Positions 11,138 to 22,391 of a stretch of 64,000 nucleotides of DNA are shown one piece after another. Location of the stretch: the NCBI RefSeq assembly GCF_052324685.1, contig NC_135213.1, forward strand, positions 37,315,707 to 37,379,706. Reading direction: 5' to 3'. The notes beneath the pieces were generated by a model. That model searched no databases. It saw only the letters and a list, made by a program, of their open reading frames with translations, and was not told the origin of the DNA. Within the stretch, counting starts at the first letter, position 1, and every line of letters starts with the position of its first letter. A program made the translations under genes and the position numbers. This stretch comes from Brachyhypopomus gauderio. Taxonomy: Eukaryota; Chordata; Actinopteri; Gymnotiformes; Hypopomidae.

Positions 11138-13392
11138 TCAGACAGCCCATTTTTCAGTCTTTAGTTCCACCTTGTTGACCAGACCCTCTCCCATGATGTG
11201 GAAGTCCTGCACAATGGCCTCCACGTTGGGAACAGTGGTGGCTGTGCCATCAGACACCTTCACCTGCCGAGCGTTCATCAGTGACGTCTACAGGCAGACA
11301 CGAACAGAAATTAACAGAGACATCAACTGCCACAGGTTCACCGTCAAGTCTGGCCACGTTGGGTTCGTCGGGCCAGTTTTGTGTTCTTGACCAACCTTAA
11401 AGGGCTGTGGAACAAAAGCATGAGGCTTCCACAGCACGGCGACTACCGTTCCACCATACGGGTCGTAGAAGAACAGGGCCACGTCACCGAACGCGTCCTG
11501 GACAAAACACAGGCTGTCGTCAGCAGAGAAGCCCCATCCATACACCCAGGCTGACGTAGTCAACCGCTGCCATCACAGATGTATAGTCAAGTCTGTGTTG
11601 GGTGGAGGGAGAAACTCACCCTGAGCTCCGACACATACTGCCTCACCGGATTGAAGTCGACAACAGGAAAAGACCCCCCTGAACCGACCCCTGTCTGTTC
11701 TATGGCCCCCCGGGGCAATTTGGTAGCCTTGGGGTCCACAGCTTGGCCTACCAGAGGGACCTGTTTAGGTCTCAGGTGGATCAGAACATCATAGATGTCC
11801 AGTGGGGGTCGGAACACCACCTGAGGTAAAAATAATGCAAAAAACAAACATAAAAAAAAAAACACCTCAACCATCCCTCAGCATCCAGGTACACTCCGAT
11901 ACACTCAAACTTCAGAGGTGAGGACACAGACCCGGATGTCTGGTTTTTGGACAGGATCCAGGAGCTGGGCCTCGAGAACGCGCAAGCTCTCGGCCGCAAC
12001 CGTCACGATGCGCTGGAGCATCTACAGAGAGACGAGGAATGAGTAACTTTCCACCACCGAGGTCCTCGTCCAGTAACAAAACAACCATCGTCTTTACAGA
12101 CCTGTACCGAAGGACCCTGTTTGGTCCAAACGGAGGCCGTCTTGTCATTGGGAGTAGCGATGAACATCACAGGAAGAGATTCTCTCGATGTCATGAAGTG
12201 GTTCTTGATTTCGGTGTAGTCAGCAGCTACGAGAGACGACACGACATCGTGTGAGACCGGGGCGTCGGCTGGAGACGGGGGAGAACGTTGGGAAGCTTTA
12301 AACGATGCAGACCTGTGAGTTTGCTGTTGAGGTTGACCACCAGGGGGCTGTTCCTCCAGTCGAACGTCGAGAGCAGGTACAGGAAGCGAAGAAGGCCAAC
12401 CTGAGGAGAACTGAAGGCAAGGAGAGCAAAAGATAAAGGTATCCCCCCTTAGATAAAGGTACAGATCCAGGGGTTCATAGATGAAGGGTTTTATGGTACA
12501 CTGGGGCGCTGGTGCTGTCGTCCTGTCACTGCCATTGGATGCCACTGTCTCAGAATGCCCCCAAGGCTGTGTTACCTTCTGGTTCTGCCTTTTTAGCTAG
12601 GCTGTAATAGTTTAACTTAATGCCAGAGTTGCTGCCACACTCCAGAAATGTGTTTAATTTCATCTGTCCTGTATATGTCCTCATACAGAGCTAATTTTCC
12701 CTGTTTTATTTTCTCCACATGGCTGCCCGCCTGCTCGAGGAAAAATGAGATGAGGAGAGACAAGCGAGTTATCCAGTGCCAGCCACCTACTGCCTGACCG
12801 GATAAGCCTACACCATGATGGACAATACTACATCTTTTCCTTTTATTTATTTCTTTCTGTCTAAATTGTTGTTGTTGTCATGGTGACCGGTGTCGGCCAG
12901 AGGAGGATGGGTTCCCCCCCTGAGTCTTGGTTCCTCTCAAGGTTTCTTCCTCATGCAAAAAACTAGGGAGTTTTTCCTTACCACTGTCGCCCTTGGCTTG
13001 CTCACTGGGGGTTTGGACTCTGCACTTGTAAAGCTGCTTTGTGACAACAACTGTTGTAAAAAGCGCTATATAAATAAAATTTGATTGATTGATTGATTGA
13101 AAAGCCGTCTTCAGCCAGAACACCAATCAGCTGTGAGGGCTGTGAAGGATTCTGGCCAATGAGAGCACGGATGAAGATGAGAGGTGGAGTTACCAGGGAG
13201 GGGTGAAGGGGGCGGGCTGCAGGAAGAGGGAGGCCACCAGCAGGTCGGCCGCGTCTTCTCCGACGTCTCCGCTGAAGAGCTGGGCGGCCAGCCAGCGTTT
13301 GGCCAGACGGCACACGGCGCCGAACCCCGTGTGTTGCTGCTGAAGACTGACACGCAACACACACACATTCAGCACGACTGCAAACACACGGC

Positions 13393-13423
<31 letters not shown>

Positions 13424-16400
13424 CCGTACCCGTGCAGGGTGCTGGTTAGGAAGGGTTTGTGCTGTGTCTCAAGCTCCACTCCCTGAGCCTCTGCGTTGTC
13501 TCGATGAATGAGCATGCCCTCTGGGGTCACGCTCTCTCTCAGAACCTGGGGCTCCCTGTGGTATGCCACCTGGATCCGAAACACCAGCCCGTCCTGAAGG
13601 CCAACGTGGACACACACACACACACACGTGAGCGCACACATTTGATTAAAATAAAGAAAAACCACGTGAAACGTGTGCGTTACCTTCCACACGTCCAAGT
13701 GTGTGGGCGAGGGGTGGGACGTGTAATTGTGTTGGGCTTGGAGCAGCTCGCCCAGACGGATGTGAAACGCCGCCTTGATGTGGCGGATGGCCGAAGCATC
13801 GTTGGGCCATTTCCCACTCCCCTCCATGTGGCAAATGACTGAACACAGAGGGGGAAAGAGAACCGCGCTGAACACGAGCAGCCGGGAAGGAAAACTTCCA
13901 ACACTGCGGTGGAAACAACCCAACCACTGCTGACGGACCTTTAATGGGAGTGAGGTAGTACGGACAGGGTTTGTTCTCCTTCGGCAGCAACACGCGGGAA
14001 CCCTTCTCCCTCCTGAAGAACGAGTAGATCAGCTTCACCGGGACAGGCGGGAACACCTACAGGATCCCAGGACAACGGCGGTGAACACAGCTGTAGGCTC
14101 AGGCAGGACCGGGGAGGGTCGGGTGGGGTCAGGCTCACCTGGGTGTAGCGGAGGGCGGGGTGCGCCCCCTGCACGGACGTGATGGAGAGAGGCAGGCCCT
14201 CCAGCTGCCACAGCTTCCGGCTCAGGTCGTCGAAGGACTGGACCACCTCCACGCTCTCCTCCTCCCCCGTAGTGCTCACCTGACACACAGCGCCGTGTTA
14301 GCACGCCTTCTCAAACGCTTCCCCTACCGAGGTCGCGTAAAGGGCTCGCCAATCGCCAACCGGCCGTTAGTACATACGTCATTTCCGACCCTGACGACGT
14401 CGGCCACCTGTGCCCCTACGAAGCGCACGCTGGTTTTGGGGATGTCCGCGTGCCTGGGGAGGGAGAGAGAGCAGCGTTAGCGCCTTGTGACGTAGGCGCT
14501 CCGTTGTGCTGAGGTGGTGCAGGCGTGGTGGGCGTACAGATGCAGCAGGTGGGTGATGATCTGCAGGGGGACGTGTCTCCGCTGGGAGGTGGAGGAGCCG
14601 GACCACAGCACCGCCTCCGTGATGGCTCCATCCTGGAAGCGTCGCAGCTCCGAGCGGGAACCCCACAGCTGGCGGAATTCACACGCCTGTACGGGAGCAC
14701 AGCGCAGAGTCACACACTCACACACACACACACGCACGCACGCATCCACCCACCAACCCACCCAGTATCACCCACCCTCACAATCATCTTCTTCACACGT
14801 TCTCACCTCAGGGCTGTCCGCCGGAGGTCCTCTCTCCAACACAGACAGCGCATGCTCAAGGTTCAACAGCAGACCGATGGCCAGTGGGGGCTGGTCTTTA
14901 TGCTTTGGGGGCTCACTACACACCGGCCACTACACAAATGGACAGGAGGCCACAACAGTGATTATACTACACAACAGAGCTGCCTTAATGCCATGACAGA
15001 ATCAGGAGGACGTTTCTATGAACGATGGCCACCAGATGTTGGGCGTCTACCTCAGGGTCTGGAGGGAGGGAGTGAGTAAGAAGATGGACTCTTTCTCCGA
15101 GTCCTTTTTGCAGGAGGGACAAGATGAAGGGCAACACGGCGGTGACGTAGTTCCCACTGTGGTCCATGAGATCCCCGAGGAGACCGAGCTTCTTACAGGA
15201 GGCTTGCATTTTCACCAGGTCACTCAGGCTGAGGGGGAGACAGATGTACCTCAGCTCCAGGACTGCATCTCTGATCATAAAGTCCAAACCTGAGAAAACC
15301 TTCAGTGCCAAGTGGCTTCCACCGTCACACTCACTGATAGACGTTGTCATATGTTCTGACCATAGGTTTGGGCGTCATGAGCAGCGCGTGGAAGCCGTCT
15401 AGGGTGGGATCGTCCCAGAACTGGAGAGACAGCGACGCCTCATACTGGATCTGTGGACCAATCAGAATGCTCCGCCATTCAGAACCTTCCCAATTAAAAG
15501 ACGGGTGGTGTGCCACTGGACACAGGGTGGAGATTAGGAGGTCAAGAACGCTCACCTGCTTGTAGGTGCAGGCTGTCATGTCTGCACACATATTCAGGTG
15601 CCCAGACGGGTCCACAAACACGACCTGGAAAGCGCTGTGGAACTCGGGCAGGGAAGGCTAAAGAATAAGGAATAAGACAGTTATACAACTGCATCATGAC
15701 TAAAAACAAAAAAACCCAAATCAAAAACACAGCTGCTCACCGCTTTTGAGTCAGGACTTCTTGCCAACGTAATGCCATTCTCAGTCAGGTCTGTGGTGGC
15801 TGAGAGAGGAAAACAAAAGTGACAAACTTTCTACCACGTCTACATAGCAGGGGCCCGTGTCCCAGACATGAGTCACTCCCGGTCCTGGGGGAAACTGTGA
15901 TGTTGATGGTGACTCAATGGAACCTCTCACTAGCCCAACCTCAGGTCCAGTGAGGGAACCTGCCTCCAAACGTTCTGTAGGAAGCCATCGCGGGCTTCGG
16001 TAAACATGGTCAAGCTAAAAACAGGACACAGGCAAGGAGAGGTGAAGAAAACATGCCCTTACCCAAGAAGTGCAGCGCGTTTCTGAGGAGCTGGTAGGCG
16101 TTCATGGTTTTGCCCACTTTGTGTGTGGAGAGAAGATAAGCCATTAACATGGCTGCCAAGAAGCCCCCAAAACACCCAGTTCCCTAAAACACACAAACAC
16201 AGGATTACAGGGGTTAAAGGACTGACAGGAACAGGGCGATGCGCTGGTGAACTTTTAGACGGCACCGGCGTACCTGGTCCAGCTCCCTCTGTCTCAGCCA
16301 GACCTTGAGCAGAGCTACAGCGTCCCCATACGCAGGACACTGGTCTGCGTGGGCCCTGAGGAACTGCAGGTGGGAGCAGGGCAGAAGGTCCCCCAGCACG

Positions 16401-18562
16401 GCACTGTTATAGTGCGGAGTGGGAGGCTCACTGATCTCTACAAAACAACAACAACCAATCAACATCCAGCCAGCGGTGTCAGGCAGGAGCAGGGCGGGGC
16501 TTAAAGCGCTCGCTCACCTTGCTGAGCGTCCTGGCCGGAGAACCAGGCCGTCCGGACGTTGTTCTTCTGAGGGTGGAAGCGGCTTGGTTTGAGGTAGTCT
16601 GGAGGAGGGAGGGCGTGAATTCGCAGCGTGATGCTGCTGCTCTCTTTACCTGCAGGGGGAGCAGTGGCGCACATTTACCTATTCAGCTTTGAGTGATGAA
16701 ATCCTTACATTTCTTTTAGCTCTAACTGCTGACCGTTTAGGAGCAGGACCTATATACCTGAGGGTGTGACAATTAGAAGTGGGCGGAGTCTGTCGCCATG
16801 GAGGCATGAATAGCGCAGCGTGTCCACTGAAGATGATGCGGACAGGTGCTGGGCCAGCCCTGCCAGATACAATGCCTTCTTCCGAGAGTATCTTTGGTTT
16901 ATGCTGTCCATCGGATGCAGGATACTCTAAGAGCAAGAATCAAAGTGACCACATTGGTCAGGGCCATAAGGCTTTTATGTTCAGATAAGAATCCTGGATC
17001 AAGTCAGATCTGATGGGAAAATCATCTGGTCAAACACAGTGATCCTGCTCCTGGTGTGGACATTATAGCTGATCAACTCCATCCTTGCATGACTTGTGTA
17101 TTATATACACTTTACACGAACACACAATTTACACATGATACACTTCACAAAAGTGCTTGGTTTTTACATATTACATGTTATTGGTCGCTTGGTTTGAAGG
17201 GGCTATTACTTACTAGAGGAATCGTGACAGCCAGGTCAACAGAAACTCTTGGTTTGATGCAGGTACCCAGCGGATAACTGCCGATCAGGTTGACAGAGGC
17301 AGGCGGCTCCATGTGGAACTTGCCTTTAGTTGCCTCAGGAACCATGATGAAGGGCACAGCAGTGCCAGAGCTCGCTAACCACGACAGGTCCATCACCTGG
17401 GAAGACAGGCAGAACGCGACCGGGTCAAGCGAGAACAGTGCCGGGGGAGGAGACCAGGCTAGTGCAGAGAACGCTGTGGTCCGCAAGACACGTACGAACC
17501 TCCAGCACCGGACCTGCGGGCACAGACCGCAGAAGGTCCGTGATCGTCTCCACAAACGAGTCCACCATCTTCTTCCGGCGCTCACTCAGTGCCACCTCCT
17601 TCAGGAGCTCCTCCATCTGCAGACCGTCCGCAAGAAACCAGTCACATTACAATACTGGGTCAAAGAACCCAGTCACATTACAATACAGGGTCAAAGAACC
17701 CAGTCACATTACAATACAGGGTCAAAGAACCCAGTCACATTACAATACAGGGTCAAAGAACCCAGTCACATTACAATACAGGGTCAAAGAACCCAGTCAC
17801 ATTACAATACAGGGTCAAAGAAACCAGTCACATTACAATACAGGGTCAAAGAAACCAGTCACATTACAATACGGGGTCAAATAAACCAGTCACATTACAA
17901 TACGGGGTCATACAGTAATGGCCTGCGATGTGGTACGTGTGGCACATTCGCATAGACCTAAAAGGTCCATCAGAACATGCGCCACGCAACGCACGCACGA
18001 AGCTCCACTCACCTGCATTTTCAGCAGACTACAGTGGAAGAGACTCTCCGCCTCCTTCAGCTGATGGAGTTCCTCCACCGTGGGGGCCTTGTACAGTTCT
18101 CCTCTGGACAGCTGAGGAGACACACCGTCCCCAGCGACCGGGGCCACAACTTTCTTCTTGGACATTTTGCTTCCCTTTGCGCTCTGTCGCTCTTCGACCC
18201 GAGAGGAGTTGGACGTTTCCATCTGTGTTGAAGCACACATTGGACATGTAACAATCACAGACCATAATAATGATGATGATGAACAGGAAGACCGTGCTTC
18301 AACTACATGTATCCCAGCAACTTCCAATTACGAATTAATTACTGCTGCACTAAAGTCATGTCATTATAGTGCAATCCCTGTAATTCGGAAGCACGAAACT
18401 ACTAGAAAGATGAAAATAAACGTCCAGATGTTGGCTGGGCTGACGGACTCACCCCGAGGTTAACGAGCTACAAGACTAACTACAATAAACCTTTCATCAG
18501 TGAAGACAGGAGTACAAACAAACCTCATTTTCTTCCGTTAACGTTGAACCTTTTCTCTTCAT
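11138..18562 (-). CDS. nol6: Nucleolar protein 6 (NOL6/Nrap/Utp22), complete, 26 exons
   Basis: Component of the small-subunit processome (UTP-C/CK2 module) acting on 18S pre-rRNA in the nucleolus. Minus-strand exons: 18524-18562, 18013-18222, 17500-17616, 17214-17396, 16758-16926, 16518-16649, 16274-16437, 16063-16183, 15741-15799, 15556-15657, 15335-15450, 15051-15228, 14807-14929, 14538-14686, 14378-14453, 14139-14279, 13939-14056, 13684-13838, 13430-13593, 13194-13346, 12313-12410, 12102-12226, 11932-12021, 11620-11820, 11396-11497, 11138-11287. They sum to 3435 bp (1144 aa; human about 1146) with every phase consistent. Landmarks: RGELYKAPTVEELHQLKEAE, the nucleotidyltransferase-like block GSYPLGTCIKPRVSVDLAV (second acidic position is Ala, as in human, fitting a catalytically dead NTase), FWDDPTLDGFHALLMTPKPM, LWGSRSELRRFQDGAI, FRPPLDIYDVL, DVALFFYDPYGG. 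Start MKRKGSTLTEENE is the first ATG; stop TGA at 11138-11140. Very confident. Confidence 0.96.
12580..13100 (+). mobile_element. Retroposon 3' end (LINE/SINE-type) with (TTGA)n tail in nol6 intron 20
   Basis: This stretch ends in TGTAAAGCTGCTTTGTGACA, then AAAGCGCTATATAAATAAA, then (TTGA)5. I recognise this as a dispersed repeat 3' end abundant in otophysan fish genomes, and short tandem tails are typical of L2-group retroposition. The 5' boundary is uncertain and no coding capacity was seen. Insertion is opposite to nol6 transcription. Confidence 0.6.
17638..17915. repeat. 31-bp tandem repeat, 9 copies, in nol6 intron 2
   Basis: GTCACATTACAATAC recurs at 17641, 17672, 17703, 17734, 17765, 17796, 17827, 17858 and 17889, exactly every 31 bases, with one to three variant positions per copy. 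The array begins about 20 bases upstream (in gene sense) of the nol6 exon 3 acceptor. Confidence 0.97.
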
Positions 18563-18978
18563 CTTAATGTGCGGATGATTTCACGACGGGACAATAACAG
18601 CGTGCTGTAACTCATGGGTGTATCGCTTCACCCGGGACGCACTGGCGTGTCCTCACATGGACGGCGTGGGTCACACAAACCGTCGTGAGCTGTGAGCGAG
18701 TCCTGATTGGCGCAGCGCCCTGGCGTCTGCTCTGCTATTGGCCGGGTGTGCGTTAGTACCGCCCTCTAGTCAAGTTTCTTCGAGATTGCAACAGAGCTCG
18801 CAGAGGATTCCTCGCCTTTTAATTATGATCCGCGGCGGTCTGGAGTAGCGCTTCAAACTTCACACTTTAGTGTTATTTGTGTTTTTTTTTTAAGCGTCAC
18901 CAAATGCGACCGCAAACTAAAGTATATTTTGTTTTCCGTTCTTAAAGTGTCGCGGAATGATGACGAGCTTGTAGGTTG

Positions 18979-18988
18979 GCGCATGCGC
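18979..18988. promoter_or_regulatory. NRF1-type site GCGCATGCGC
   Basis: A perfect 10-base palindrome matching the NRF1 core, about 30 bases upstream of the inferred skic3 exon 1 splice donor, within the shared promoter. Confidence 0.65.
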
Positions 18989-18989
18989 A

Positions 18990-19019
18990 GTCTTCCCCTC
19001 CAGTGAAAGCTGCCGAGTG
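18990..19019 (+). other. skic3: skic3 noncoding exon 1 (3' boundary; 5' end not determined)
   Basis: The sequence CTGCCGAGTG|GTGAGTCG gives a strong splice donor at 19020. The next in-gene acceptor, TCTCCTAG at 21864-21871, leads to ACA-ATG. A 5' UTR exon ending at 19019 is therefore inferred; the transcription start is not visible and the start given is nominal. Confidence 0.55.
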
Positions 19020-19092
19020 GTGAGTCGCGTCATTTATAGTTTATTTATGTGTGTAAAATGTGTCTGTTATATTGCTGAGATGTGTATTTGTG

Positions 19093-19246
19093 TGTATTAA
19101 GGTTATGCAAGATAATATAGCCAACCAATTGATCTATATCTATAATATGTGTATAAAGCTGACACCGTAACACACAGATGTGCCAAGTGTCCAAGTGTTC
19201 AGCTCGTTTGGAGTACACACCTGTCCACAGGTTCACCTGCACAATA
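19093..19246 (+). repeat. Left copy of ~150-bp inverted repeat (intron 1 of skic3)
   Basis: From TATTAAGGTTATGCAAGATA to CCACAGGTTCACCTGCA this segment reappears as its reverse complement at about 20624-20775, with few differences (for example CCAATTGATC versus CCTATCGATC). It directly abuts the first recognisable LINE endonuclease codons. Confidence 0.85.
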
Positions 19247-21817
19247 CTTGTGGGAGATTTTAATATCCATGTGCACGATGATCATAATTCTCTTAAAAAA
19301 GATTTCATATCTTGTTTGGACAGTTGTGGGCTACAGCAATATATTGATGTCCCCACGCATGTTAAAGGAAATACTCTAGATTTAATTTGTTGTTCAGGTG
19401 TTAGACTTGTTGACTGTTAAGCTGATTCCTTTCCTCTTTCTCATCCCATGTTGCTATCATTTGTTGTCAATATCCCACTTTCTAAATCTAACCCTCCACG
19501 TAACATAACGTATGGTAAAATCAAGGATATTAACTTGAATCATTTATCTTGTTGTATCAATAGTCTTCCTAGTATTGATCCATCTTCTACTTCAGATGAA
19601 CTTCTTTCACATTACAATACATCCCTTCATAAGCTCCTAAATGACCTTGCTCCACTTAAAACCAGATCTGTTTGATTCACTCGCACTGCACCCTGGTTTA
19701 CTTCAACTCTTAGACAGTTAAAAGCAAAAGGTCGCCAACTTGAAAGACTTTACAGGAAGACTGGTCTCACCGTACATAAAGAGATGTGTTTAAATCACAT
19801 TTTTGATTATAAAGATTCCATTTCTACAATTAAATCCACATATTATTCCAATTTAATTAGTTCAAATGAGGGTAATTCCAAGGCCCTCTTTTCACTAGTT
19901 GCAAAGACTCACCACCAGACTCACTTCCTCCCCATTTATATTGTTCTGACTTTTGTAATAATGTATCATTCTGCTCCTCAAAAATAGTAGGCCTACATAC
20001 ACCAGCAACTACTTTTACCAACTGTTCCTTTGGCATTAATTTCATCACCTCCGTTTGCCTCTCTTAATCTACTTTCAGCTTTCACACTTCCCTCAGTTAA
20101 TGATGTTTCTAAATTAATTCAAAAATCAAAATCTTCAACTTGTCCATTAGATCCCCTTCCAACTGTTCTTGTTAAAGCTAGTCTCTCCTCTGTGTCCCCT
20201 CTCATTACAGACATTATACATTCTTTCCTTTCCACTGGTGTCTTTCCCCTTGCTCTCAAAGCAGCTGTTGTAACCCCAATACTCAAATTCATGCTCATTT
20301 GGCTGATAATGATCTATATGAACAACTTCAATCTGGTTTCCGTCCACTTCATAGTACTGAAACGGCACTTCTTAAGATCACCAATGATCTCCTTCTTGCT
20401 GCTGATTCTGGTCTACTATCTATTACTTCTGCTTGATCTGACTGCGGCTTTTGATACGACATCCTCCTCGACAGACTCTCTATGGCATTGCACATATACC
20501 TCTTCATTGGTTCCGCTCTTATCTCTCTGGCCGCACTCAGTTTGTTCAGTTAAAATCATTTATATCTCACTCTGTTTTGGTTACCTCAGGTGTTCCTGTT
20601 ATTTGTTCTTATTTGTATTATGCAGGTGAACCTGTGGACAGGTGTGTAATTCAAACGAGCTGAACACTTGGACACTTACTGGCACATCTGTGTGTTACGG
20701 TGTCAGCTTTATACATATATTATAGATATAGATCGATAGGTTGGCTATATTATCTTGCATAACCTTAATACACCTGTTAGGTGTTCCCTTGTTATTTATT
20801 ATTTATGTTCTTCCCCTTGGATATATTTTTCGTAAGCATGATATTCAGTTTCACTGCTACGCGGATGACACCCAGCTGTACTTTTCAACCAAACCTAATG
20901 CTACACTCCCACCTTAATCTCTTACTGATTGTCTCCTTGAAATAAAACATTGGTTCACCCTAAATTTTCTTAAATTGAATTGCAATAAATCAGAACTTCT
21001 ATTGATTGGCACTAAATTAAATTAATTGTCATAACCTCTGCATTTCGGTTGATAACTATTCCATATCTCCCTCTCCTCAGGTTAAGAGTCTGGGTGTCAT
21101 CCTTGATAGCACTCTTTCTTTTGTTTCTCATGTTAATAATATCACTCAGTCAGCTTATTTCCATCTTCGAAATATAAATCATCTTCGTCCTTCTCTTAAT
21201 CATCACTCTACTGCTATCTTGGTTCATAGTCTGGTTACTTCTCGTTTAGATTATTGTAATTCTCTTTTGTTTGGTCTACCTCAGAAAACCCTTCATAAAT
21301 TACAATTAGTACAAAATTCAGCTGCTCGTATCATTTCACGGACCCCTACAGTGTATCACATCACTCCTGTTTTACAGCAGCTTCATTGCCTTCCCATTTC
21401 TCATCGCATTCATTATAAAATACTCCTTTTAACTTTCAAAGCTCTCCATAATCTTGCCCCCTTATATCTTTTAGACCTCCTTCATATTGCTACACCAGTT
21501 CGCACCCTTAGATCTTGTCCTTCTATCTATCTCACTATTCCACCTGTCCGTCTTGCCACTATGGGGAACAGAGCGTTTAGTTGTGCTGCTCCACGCCTTT
21601 GGAACTCACTCCCAGCTGATCTTCACAACACAGATTCATTACCACATTTTAAAATCAAACTTAAAACTCACTTGCTTAAAGTTGCCAATGACCTGTGAAT
21701 TCTACTTGCACTGTTTCTTTTTTTGTATTCATTTTTATTGTGTATTTTTAATTTGTTGGTTAAATTAAATTGTGTCAGGTGACCTTGAGTGCCAAGAAAG
21801 GCGCCATTAAATAAAAT

Positions 21818-21849
<32 letters not shown>

Positions 21850-21858
21850 GTTGTTGTT
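19240..21858 (+). mobile_element. CR1/L2-group LINE, 5'-truncated and broken
   Basis: Endonuclease fragment at about 19240-19420 (ILVGDFNIHVHDDHNSLKKD...NTLDLICC). Reverse-transcriptase fragments follow at about 20060-20620 (including KSSTCPLDPLPTVLVK) and 20800-21000, including [15 protein letters not shown], the YADD catalytic box. The C-terminal block is at 21219-21698 ([17 protein letters not shown]...LKTHLL). Frames are interrupted by stops and shifts, and by the inverted repeat copy at about 20624-20775. The 3' end is a (TTA)n/(ATT)n array at about 21820-21850, usual for L2. It lies in skic3 intron 1 in gene orientation, ending just before the ATG exon. A dead copy. Confidence 0.9.
20624..20775 (-). 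repeat. Right copy of ~150-bp inverted repeat, inside LINE RT
   Basis: Reverse complement of 19093-19246, inserted between RT residues VTSGVP and the continuation near 20785. It splits the LINE into two parts. Confidence 0.85.
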
Positions 21859-21874
21859 ATTTCTCTCCTAGACA

Positions 21875-22334
21875 ATGTCAAATAAAGAGGTGAAGGCAGC
21901 TTTAAAAAGCGCCAGAGAGGCCATCAAAAACAAGGAGTTTAAAGATGCGTTGAAACACTGTAAGGTGAGACTACAGCAGCCCTGTGGCGTCCGGCCTGCA
22001 CCAACCAGGTGATCCTGTTCTGATAACACACCTTTCCCTCCTGTGTGTCAGGCTGTCCTCAAACTTGAGAAGAACAACTACAACGCCTGGGTGTTCATCG
22101 GGGTGGCGGCCAGCGAGCTGGACCAGGCCGACCAGTCCAGGGCAGCCTACAGGAAGGCCACGGACCTGGAGCCCCAACAGCTGCTTGCATGGCAGGTGGG
22201 TCTTCTGCACATGTTGGTCTGGCTGCATAAGTAGTCAGCATGTTTCATATTATAATGACTCTCTGTTATGTTATAATCACTCTAATGAGTGTTGGAAGTG
22301 TTTAAATGTCATGTTAGAAGTGTTAAGAGTGTGT

Positions 22335-22391
<57 letters not shown>

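Larger units (their letters stand above)
18563..19019. promoter_or_regulatory. Divergent promoter region shared by nol6 (-) and skic3 (+)
   Basis: Only about 450 bases separate the nol6 ATG from the inferred skic3 exon 1 donor. It contains two ATTGG (inverted CCAAT) boxes at 18706-18710 and 18737-18741, 31 bases apart, and a palindromic GCGCATGCGC at 18979-18988 (NRF1-type). No obvious TATA box. These are features of housekeeping bidirectional promoters; activity is inferred. Confidence 0.7.

Noticed and set aside
12003..12545. 180-codon minus-strand frame
   Set aside because: It runs through nol6 exons 22-23 and introns; only the parts between splice sites match NOL6.
17638..17915. CRISPR-like regular array (31-bp periodicity)
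   Set aside because: There are no spacers: units are contiguous direct repeats in a vertebrate intron. The same applies to the 34-bp array at 48.7 kb.
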